Positions 58,065-64,000 of a stretch of DNA of 64,000 nt are shown here, one piece after another. Origin of the DNA: Luteimonas sp. RC10 (GTDB lineage: Bacteria > Pseudomonadota > Gammaproteobacteria > Xanthomonadales > Xanthomonadaceae). The stretch is from positions 1 to 64,000 of the forward strand of contig NZ_JACHYJ010000007.1 in NCBI RefSeq assembly GCF_014192745.1. Reading direction: 5' to 3'. Below the pieces are notes generated by a model that saw only the letters and a list, made by a program, of their open reading frames with translations, had not been told where the DNA came from and did not search any database. The stretch's first letter is position 1; the number at the start of each line of letters is the position of its first letter. A program made the position numbers and the translations under genes.

Positions 58065-58104
58065 TATCGGAATCAGCGCATATTTCTAAATTATTAGCCA
58101 ATCC

Positions 58105-58123
58105 CGATAATTATGCCTTATCG
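58105..58123. promoter_or_regulatory. Second inverted repeat upstream of hipBA
   Basis: CGATAA-N7-TTATCG is a perfect 6-7-6 palindrome about 45 bp upstream of the hipBA -35 box and 80 bp before xthA. It may be an additional HipB site; a second GCCAATC lies beside it at 58097. Confidence 0.4.
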
Positions 58124-58203
58124 TACTTGACGCATAGGATGTCGCTTTCGCGTTGCCGCACCAGGCCCCAGCCTCTCCAAGACATCGACAAGTGAAGCAC
58201 TGA

Positions 58204-58983
58204 ATGAAGATCGCCAGCTGGAACGTCAATTCGCTCAATGTCCGCCTGCCGCACCTCGAACAGTGGCTGCGCGAGACGCAGCCGGACATCGTCGGGCTCC
58301 AGGAAACCAAGCTCGAGGATGCGAAGTTCCCCGACTCGGCGCTCGCCGCACTCGGCTATCGCAGCGTGTTCTCCGGCCAGAAGACCTACAACGGCGTCGC
58401 GTTGCTGGCGCGCGAGCGTGCGATCGCCGACGTGCAGATCGGCATTCCCGGCTTCGAGGACGACCAGAAGCGCGTGATCGCCGCGACGATCGACGGCGTG
58501 CGCGTGATCGACCTGTACGTCGTCAACGGCCAGGACGTGGGCACCGAGAAGTACGCCTACAAGCTGCGCTGGCTCGAGGCGGTGCACGACTGGGTCGCGC
58601 GCGAACTGGCGATCCACCCGCACCTGGTGGTGCTGGGCGACTTCAACATCGCACCCGATGCGCGCGACGTGCACGACCCCGAAGTCTGGAACGACAGCCA
58701 CATCCTCACCTCGAGCGCCGAGCGCGACGCACTGCGCCGGCTGCAGGCGCTGGGCCTGCACGACGCGTTCCGCCTGCATCACGCGCAGGGCGGGATGTTC
58801 AGCTGGTGGGACTACCGTCAGGCCGCGTTCCGCCGCGACCTGGGCCTGCGCATCGACCTGACGCTGGTCTCCGACGCCCTGCGCGACCGCGCGCTGGCCT
58901 CAGGCATCGACCGCGAACCGCGCACCTGGGACCGGCCCAGCGATCACGCGCCGGCCTGGGTCGAGCTGCGGCTGGACCGGTAG
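58204..58983 (+). CDS. xthA: Exodeoxyribonuclease III
   Basis: The 259-aa AP endonuclease of the EEP superfamily begins MKIASWNVNSLNVRLPHLEQWL. Catalytic motifs are LQETK (metal Glu), DLYVVNG, GDFNIAP (Asp/Asn), and the terminal SDHAP (Asp-His). It repairs abasic sites in DNA. The ATG at 58204 is divergent from hipBA. Confidence 0.96.
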   Translation: MKIASWNVNSLNVRLPHLEQWLRETQPDIVGLQETKLEDAKFPDSALAALGYRSVFSGQKTYNGVALLARERAIADVQIGIPGFEDDQKRVIAATIDGVRVIDLYVVNGQDVGTEKYAYKLRWLEAVHDWVARELAIHPHLVVLGDFNIAPDARDVHDPEVWNDSHILTSSAERDALRRLQALGLHDAFRLHHAQGGMFSWWDYRQAAFRRDLGLRIDLTLVSDALRDRALASGIDREPRTWDRPSDHAPAWVELRLDR

Positions 58984-59084
58984 CCGCGGGAACCCGTACA
59001 ACGCACTGAGTTCGAGGCGCGCGACGTTTCTAGCGGGAGATGCCGCGTCCAAAAGGAATTCGGTTGTCATCGCCCGAAGCAGCG

Positions 59085-59400
59085 GACTGACAGCCGGTGG
59101 CCGCGTCGAGCACGCCATGGGTGAGCCCGCTCTGCTTGCGCGGCATGCCGCGCGAGCGTGCGAACGCACGGCGTGCTGCGCCGGGCCGGACCGATCCGCG
59201 AAGCGGAGCGGGCGTGCGCCCGAGTCAGGGCAGGGTGAGCCTGGATGGCCTGCGCGGCACTGCCGCGCATCCATGCGAACGCCACGCGTGCTTCGCGTGG
59301 CTGGACCGCAAAGCGGCCCTGACCGAGGGGAAAGCGGCTTCCGGCTGTCAGGTCGCTGCCTATCCGAAGTGGAACTCCCATCTTCAATTCGGGAGAAGAG
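59085..59400 (-). repeat. Dispersed repeat, copy C (longest)
   Basis: Read in reverse this is the complete version of the repeat seen at 121-316 and 15075-15205. It contains several hairpins such as CCACGCG-AAGCA-CGCGTGG. The gap 58984-59429 holds no gene that I can support. Confidence 0.65.
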
Positions 59401-59401
59401 T

Positions 59402-59423
59402 AAAAATCGACTCTGACCCCGGT
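59402..59423. repeat. Short repeat AAAATCGACTCTGACCCCGG
   Basis: This 20-mer (59403-59422) is identical to 26564-26583. In both places it sits just downstream of the stop of a minus-strand gene and is followed by a similar GTGG(AG)TCAGC sequence. Confidence 0.75.
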
Positions 59424-59429
59424 GTGGAG

Positions 59430-59690
59430 TCAGCGGCGGAACAGGTTGACGATCGCCAGCAGGATCACCGCGCCGAGGAAGGCGGTGATCAGGAAGCCGA
59501 GCCAGCCGCCGCCCACGCTCAGCCCGATCCTGGGCAACAGCCAGCCGCCGATGAAGCCGCCGACGATGCCGACCACGACATTGAGCACGATGCCCTGGCC
59601 GCGGCTGCGCATCAGCAGACTCGCCAGCCAGCCGGCGATACCGCCGACGAACAGATAGAACACCCAGGACCAGAACGACGTCGGTTCCAT
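59430..59690 (-). CDS. GlsB/YeaQ/YmgE family membrane protein
   Basis: The 86-aa protein has three TM helices rich in glycine (VFYLFVGGIAGWLASLLM, LNVVVGIVGGFIGGWLL, GFLITAFLGAVILLAIV), the family pattern of transglycosylase-associated proteins induced by stress. TTGGAGGTG lies 12 nt before the ATG. Confidence 0.92.
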   Translation of the reverse strand: MEPTSFWSWVFYLFVGGIAGWLASLLMRSRGQGIVLNVVVGIVGGFIGGWLLPRIGLSVGGGWLGFLITAFLGAVILLAIVNLFRR

Positions 59691-59761
59691 ACCCGCCCAC
59701 CTCCAACTGCGAAAGGGAGCCGCCGGGCGCGCCGGCGGCCGTCAGCACACAGACGACGCGC

Positions 59762-61171
59762 TCAGGCCACCGCGTCGCCAAGCAGGGCGTCGAGCGCGGC
59801 ACGCGGCAGCTTGCCGGTCTCGTTGCGCGGCAGCGCGTCCACACGGCGCAACCGCCGCGGCAGGAACACCGGATCGGTACTCTCGCGCAGCGCGGCCAGC
59901 AGCGTGGCATCGTCGAGCGCAGGGTCGGCGACCACGACCGCCGCGATCCGCCGTACCCCGTAGGCATCGGCGGTCGTCGCCTGGCAGATCACGCCGTCGC
60001 GCACGCCCTCGATCGCCAACAACCGGCGGGTGAGGTCGGCCAGCGACGCACGCTTGCCGGCGATCTCGATCATGTCGGCCTGGCGACCGCGCAGCACGAA
60101 ATGCCCGTCGGCGTCGAGCTCGACGAGGTCGGCCAGCATCCGCGGCTCGGGCAGGTGCGGCGCAGTCACCAGCGTGCCGTCGGGCACCGGCTGCAGGCGC
60201 ACGCCCGCGAACGGCGTCCAGGCGGTCTCGCAGGCGGTCCGGCGGCGGGCGAAGATGCAGGTCTCGGTCGAGCCGAACAGCTCGCGCACCTCGCACCCGA
60301 AGCGCGCCTCGGCCTGCGCGGCCAGCGCCTGTGGCAGCGGCGCGGTCGCGGTCGCGATCGCAGCCAGCGGCGGCAGTGCCACACCCGATTCGACCAGCGT
60401 GCGCAGATGCACCGGTGTGGTCACCAGCAGGGCCGGTGCCGGCGCATCGCGCAGCGCCGCGGCGATGTCCTCGGGGAAGAACGGTCGCGCGTCATGCACC
60501 GCCACATTGCCCAGCAACGGCAGCAGGACCGACATCTCCATGCCGTACATGTGCTGCGGCGGCACCGTCGCCACCACCGGCAACGTCGCCCCATCGTGCA
60601 GGTCGGCCAGCGCCGCCAGATTCTGCGCGGTGCTGGCGTGGAAGCTGCCCCAGGTCTTGGCGTTGGCGGTCGGCACGCCGGTGCTGCCGGAGGTGAAGCC
60701 GATCGCGACCACCGCATCGGCGGCGAGCGTGGGCAGGTCGTCGCCGAAGGCCAACGGCAGGACCTCGGGCAGGCGCAGGTAATGCGGCGGCATCGCACCC
60801 GATGCGGGGGCGCCGGCCTCGCAGCCGCAGTCGCCGCGATCGCCGACGCAGTAACTGTCGGGGTGACGCGCCCGCACGTCGTCGATCGCGCCGCGCGTCC
60901 GCGAGGGCGGCAGCAGCGTCGTCTGCCCGCGCAGCGCAACCGCGCAGAACGCGACCAGGAAGCGGTAGCGGTCCTCGCACAGGTTCAGCGCGTACGGTGC
61001 GTCGGGCAACATCGCGGCCACGCCGCGCACATGCGCCAGGAAGGTCGCCAGCGGCACCGGCCCCTGCGCACCGAACGCGACCGCGCGCGCGCCTTCGCCC
61101 GCCGCCAGCGGCAGCCGCCCGGCATCCTGCGCGTCCCCCATGCCCCCTTGTTCCCACACGACTGCCGACAT
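59762..61171 (-). CDS. AMP-dependent acyl/aryl-acid ligase
   Basis: The 469-aa adenylate-forming enzyme has the P-loop region FTSGSTGVPTANAKTW, where the usual TGxPK lysine is shifted to the later AK, a variant I associate with AMP-ligases of aryl-polyene and xanthomonadin clusters. A5 is FGSTE and the C-terminal Lys is in PRNETGKLPRAAL. It likely activates an aromatic or fatty acid for transfer to an acyl carrier protein. It is divergent from a phosphopantetheinyl transferase. Confidence 0.82.
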   Translation of the reverse strand: MSAVVWEQGGMGDAQDAGRLPLAAGEGARAVAFGAQGPVPLATFLAHVRGVAAMLPDAPYALNLCEDRYRFLVAFCAVALRGQTTLLPPSRTRGAIDDVRARHPDSYCVGDRGDCGCEAGAPASGAMPPHYLRLPEVLPLAFGDDLPTLAADAVVAIGFTSGSTGVPTANAKTWGSFHASTAQNLAALADLHDGATLPVVATVPPQHMYGMEMSVLLPLLGNVAVHDARPFFPEDIAAALRDAPAPALLVTTPVHLRTLVESGVALPPLAAIATATAPLPQALAAQAEARFGCEVRELFGSTETCIFARRRTACETAWTPFAGVRLQPVPDGTLVTAPHLPEPRMLADLVELDADGHFVLRGRQADMIEIAGKRASLADLTRRLLAIEGVRDGVICQATTADAYGVRRIAAVVVADPALDDATLLAALRESTDPVFLPRRLRRVDALPRNETGKLPRAALDALLGDAVA

Positions 61172-61270
61172 CCGCACTGCGCTCCTCGTGACCTGGCCCG
61201 CGCGCCCCGGCGGCATCGCGTATCCGACGTTTTAGCTTACGCTGGACGCCCTGCGGCATGCCAAGTGCGG

Positions 61271-61897
61271 ATGTTCAGCCCATACAGCAGCCTGCGTACA
61301 GGCCCGGTCCGCTGCGCCTGGCGCGACTACCGACGTGGCGAGTCGGCCGAAACCCTGATCCGCCCCTGGCTGGCCGCCGAACTGGCGACCGACGATGCCC
61401 GGATCGACCTGACCCGCGATGCCCGCGGCCGGCCACGGCTGCGCCTCGCTGCCGACGCACCGGGCGAGGCCCCGATCCGCTTCGACATCAACTGGAGCCA
61501 CAGCGGCGAGGCGCTGGCGGTCGCACTCGGCGACGGCGTCGATGTCGGTATCGACATCGAATGGCTGCGCCCGCGGCCGCAGGCGATGGCGCTGGCACGG
61601 CGGTTCTTCGCCCCCGAGGAGGCCGACGCGCTTGCCCGGCTGCCGACGGCCGAGGCCGAGACCGCGTTCGTGCAGCTGTGGTGCGCCAAGGAAGCGGTGC
61701 TCAAGGCCCACGGCCACGGGCTGTCGTTCGGTCTGGAGCGGCTGATCTTCGCCCCCCGGGACGCGCACTGGTCGCTGGTGGCCTGCGATCCCGCACTCGG
61801 CCGCCCCGAGGACTGGCGCATCGAGGCGTTCTCGCCGCTGCCCGGCTACCTGGCGACGCTGGCCTGGCGGCCGCGGCTTCTACAATGCCCGCCATGA
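61271..61897 (+). CDS. 4'-phosphopantetheinyl transferase
   Basis: The 208-aa Sfp-type enzyme shows the Mg-binding motif [12 protein letters not shown] and [14 protein letters not shown]. It attaches phosphopantetheine to carrier proteins of a polyketide, fatty-acid or peptide pathway. The start is ATG 61271; no strong binding site is visible. Its stop overlaps rsmG by 4 bp. It shares its upstream region with the divergent AMP-ligase. Confidence 0.9.
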   Translation: MFSPYSSLRTGPVRCAWRDYRRGESAETLIRPWLAAELATDDARIDLTRDARGRPRLRLAADAPGEAPIRFDINWSHSGEALAVALGDGVDVGIDIEWLRPRPQAMALARRFFAPEEADALARLPTAEAETAFVQLWCAKEAVLKAHGHGLSFGLERLIFAPRDAHWSLVACDPALGRPEDWRIEAFSPLPGYLATLAWRPRLLQCPP

Positions 61898-62544
61898 CCG
61901 ACCCCCACGACCCCGCGCTGCGCGCCGAACTCGACGCCGGCCTGCGCGCCCTCGCCCTCGACCCGGCCCTGGCCGGGCCGCTGCTCGACTACCTCGCGCT
62001 GCTCGCGCGCTGGAACCGCACCTACAACCTCACCGCGATCCGCGAGCCGCGCGAGATGGTCGTGCGCCACCTGCTCGACTCGCTGGCGATGACGTCCTAC
62101 GCGGCCGGGCTGCCGACGCTCGCCGATCTGGGCACCGGCCCCGGGCTGCCCGGCATTCCGCTGGCGATCGCACTGCCCACGCTGCGGGTGACCCTGGTCG
62201 AGTCCAACGGCAAGAAGGCACGCTTCCTGCGCGAGGCCGTGCGCCAGCTCGGCCTGGGCAATACCGAGGTCGCCGAGTCCCGGATCGAAGCGGTCGATCG
62301 GCCCGGCGCCTTCGCCGCGATCACCGCACGCGCACTCGCTACCCTGCCCGACATCCTCGCCGCCGGCGGCCACCTGCTGGCCGACGACGGCCGGCTGCTG
62401 GCGATGAAGGGGCAGCGGCCCGACGACGAGATCGCCGCGCTGCCGGCCGCCTGGCGGCTGGAGGCGGTGCACCCGCTGCGGGTGCCGGGGCTGGAGGCCG
62501 ACCGCCATCTGGTCGTGATCGCGCGCGCAGGCCCCGGCGCCTGA
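61894..62544 (+). CDS. rsmG: 16S rRNA (guanine-527-N7) methyltransferase
   Basis: The 216-aa GidB protein shows [29 protein letters not shown], the SAM motif [19 protein letters not shown] and [15 protein letters not shown]. The rsmG-parA-parB order is common near bacterial replication origins. It starts at ATG 61894. Confidence 0.96.
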   Translation: MTDPHDPALRAELDAGLRALALDPALAGPLLDYLALLARWNRTYNLTAIREPREMVVRHLLDSLAMTSYAAGLPTLADLGTGPGLPGIPLAIALPTLRVTLVESNGKKARFLREAVRQLGLGNTEVAESRIEAVDRPGAFAAITARALATLPDILAAGGHLLADDGRLLAMKGQRPDDEIAALPAAWRLEAVHPLRVPGLEADRHLVVIARAGPGA

Positions 62545-62653
62545 ACCGCGCCGGGCCGGCCGGCGCGCCCGAACCCCCGCCCGCCTTAGGGCATAATCCC
62601 CCTCCGGACGCCGCATGGCGCCCGGCTCCCGTCCTCAACCGCGCCCGGAGCCC

Positions 62654-63463
62654 ATGGCCCGCATCATCGCCATCGCCAACCAGAAAGGCGGCGTCGGAAA
62701 GACGACCACAGCGGTCAACCTGGCCGCGGCGCTGGCGCGTACGCCCAAGCGCGTGCTGCTGGTCGACCTCGATTCGCAGGGCAACGCGACGATGGGCTGC
62801 GGCATCGACAAGTCGATCGTGCCGGTGTCGACCTGCGATGTGCTGCTGGCCGAGGTCGAGGCGATGGACGCGATCGTGCAGACCGAGGAAGAGGTCGACC
62901 TGATTCCCGGCAACACCGACCTGACGGCGGCCGAAGTCGAGCTGATGAACGCCCAGGACCGCGAGCAGCGCCTCAAGCGCGCGCTCGCGCCGCTGCGCGA
63001 CCGTTACGACTTCATCATCATCGATTGCCCGCCGGCACTGTCGCTGCTCACGCTCAACGCGCTGACCGCGGCCGACTCGGTGCTGGTGCCGATGCAGTGC
63101 GAGTACTACGCGCTCGAGGGCCTGTCGGCGCTGCTGCAGACGATCGACGCCCTCAAGCAGAACCTCAATCCCGCGCTCGAGATCGAAGGCGTGCTGCGCA
63201 CCATGTTCGACGTGCGCAACAACCTGGCCAATGCGGTCTCGGCCGAACTGACCGCCCATTTCGGCGACCAGGTGTTCCGGACCATCGTGCCGCGCAACGT
63301 GCGCGTCGCCGAGGCCCCCAGCCATGGCCAGAGCATCGTCGGCTACGACCGCGCCTCGCGCGGCGCCGTCGCCTATCTGGGCCTGGCCAGCGAGATCCTC
63401 CGCCGCGAGCGCGCGCGGACCCCGCCCCACCAGGACGCCACCGCCACGGAGACCCCGGCATGA
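62654..63463 (+). CDS. parA: Chromosome partitioning ATPase ParA
   Basis: The 269-aa ParA/Soj protein begins MARIIAIANQKGGVGKTTTAVNL (deviant Walker A), with Walker B FIIIDCPPAL and the ParA motif VPMQCEYYALEGLSAL. It moves or positions ParB-parS complexes in segregation. A CATAAT -10-like element lies in the gap before it. ATGA overlap with parB. Confidence 0.96.
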   Translation: MARIIAIANQKGGVGKTTTAVNLAAALARTPKRVLLVDLDSQGNATMGCGIDKSIVPVSTCDVLLAEVEAMDAIVQTEEEVDLIPGNTDLTAAEVELMNAQDREQRLKRALAPLRDRYDFIIIDCPPALSLLTLNALTAADSVLVPMQCEYYALEGLSALLQTIDALKQNLNPALEIEGVLRTMFDVRNNLANAVSAELTAHFGDQVFRTIVPRNVRVAEAPSHGQSIVGYDRASRGAVAYLGLASEILRRERARTPPHQDATATETPA

Positions 63464-64000
63464 GTACGGCCAAGACGCCCGCCAAGAAGCGCGGCCTGGG
63501 ACGCGGCCTCGAAGCACTGCTCGGCCCCAAGGCCGCCGCCGAGGCGCCGAGCCTGGAGGCCACCGAGGCCGACACCCTGCGCACGCTCCCGATCGATGCG
63601 CTGACCGCAGGCCGCTACCAGCCGCGCAAGCACTGGGACGCCGACAAGCTCACCGAGCTGGCCGAGTCGATCCGCGCCCAGGGTGTGATCCAGCCCATCG
63701 TCGTGCGCGAGCTGCCCGACCGCACCTACGAGATCATCGCCGGCGAACGCCGTTGGCGCGCCTCCAAGCAGGCCGGCCTGGCCGACGTGCCGGTGGTCGT
63801 GCGCAACGTCGAAGACCGCACGGTCGTGGCGATGGCGCTGATCGAGAACATCCAGCGCGAGGACCTCAACCCGCTGGAGGAAGCGCAGGCGCTGCAGCGG
63901 CTGATCGACGAGTTCGACCTCACCCACGCCCAGGCCGCCGAGGCCGTCGGCCGTTCGCGCGCGGCGGTGTCCAACCTGCTGCGCCTGCTCGAACTGCCGC
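63460..64000 (+). CDS. parB: ParB partition protein (truncated by window end)
   Basis: The first 180 residues of ParB are visible: an Arg/Lys-rich N terminus with KKRGLGRGLEALLG, the N-terminal CTPase region (QPRKHWDADKLTELAESIRAQGVIQPIVVR, GERRWRAS, MALIENIQREDLNPLEEAQA) and the start of the helix-turn-helix. The gene runs off the end. I see no parS site in the window. Confidence 0.95.
   Translation, partial: MSTAKTPAKKRGLGRGLEALLGPKAAAEAPSLEATEADTLRTLPIDALTAGRYQPRKHWDADKLTELAESIRAQGVIQPIVVRELPDRTYEIIAGERRWRASKQAGLADVPVVVRNVEDRTVVAMALIENIQREDLNPLEEAQALQRLIDEFDLTHAQAAEAVGRSRAAVSNLLRLLELP

Noticed and set aside
59067..59387. A 106-codon frame similar in sequence to a frame at 115-576
   Set aside because: The similarity comes from the DNA repeat, and neither frame has a binding site or a recognised domain.
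62545..64000. Replication origin next to rsmG-parA-parB
   Set aside because: The gene order is suggestive, but no dnaA, DnaA-box cluster or parS site is seen in the window.

Overview
The window is about 70% GC, densely coded and typical of a Xanthomonadaceae chromosome of the Lysobacter/Luteimonas type. Supporting signs are an E3 with an N-terminal lipoyl domain in an aceF-lpdA operon, a TonB receptor of the Xanthomonas/Caulobacter kind next to a tryptophan-halogenase-like flavoprotein, SapC and a cupin, a YajQ protein, and an rsmG-parA-parB block. No IS element, prophage, rRNA operon or CRISPR array is visible. The only mobile-looking DNA is a set of short dispersed repeats.

Layout. 1-8.7 kb: outer-membrane barrel protein, then the minus-strand cluster TonB receptor > SapC > cupin > halogenase with a long regulatory region. 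8.7-15 kb: pyruvate dehydrogenase genes aceF > GNAT-nitrilase fusion > lpdA, and a divergent OmpW. 15.5-24.6 kb: membrane proteins, alcohol dehydrogenase, YajQ, DUF1624, DUF1415, tyrA, then a zinc efflux/ArsR/DJ-1 operon and a HAD phosphatase. 24.7-28.8 kb: fabA-fabB and two RNA-modification genes. 28.8-35.3 kb: a YbbA/YbbP-type ABC system, a TesA-like esterase, an M23 peptidase and two L,D-transpeptidase-type proteins. 35.4-38.9 kb: a leader-peptide attenuator with no obvious target gene, two tRNA-like RNAs, a slipin and the RNA ligase RtcB. 39.3-44.7 kb: DUF3016, choline transporter BetT, a porin and small conserved proteins. 44.8-51.6 kb: a six-gene overlapping operon (RDD, SpoIIM, DUF4129, DUF4350, MoxR ATPase, DUF58). 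51.6-56.3 kb: gamma carbonic anhydrase, and an LTA-synthase-type sulfatase divergent from a two-component system. 56.4-59 kb: hipBA and xthA. 59.4-64 kb: small membrane protein, AMP-ligase, phosphopantetheinyl transferase, rsmG, parA and the start of parB.

The most interesting part is 35.8-38.9 kb. Two tandem tRNA-like sequences, one with an anticodon arm 4 nt too short, precede a slipin with three copies of its N-terminal SPFH motif and then RtcB. A sigma54-like promoter and a 10-4-10 inverted repeat lie just upstream. This looks like an RNA-repair operon carrying its own tRNA mimics. Just before it, a strong promoter drives a 37-codon leader peptide followed by mutually exclusive hairpins and a 12-bp terminator, the architecture of a transcription attenuator.
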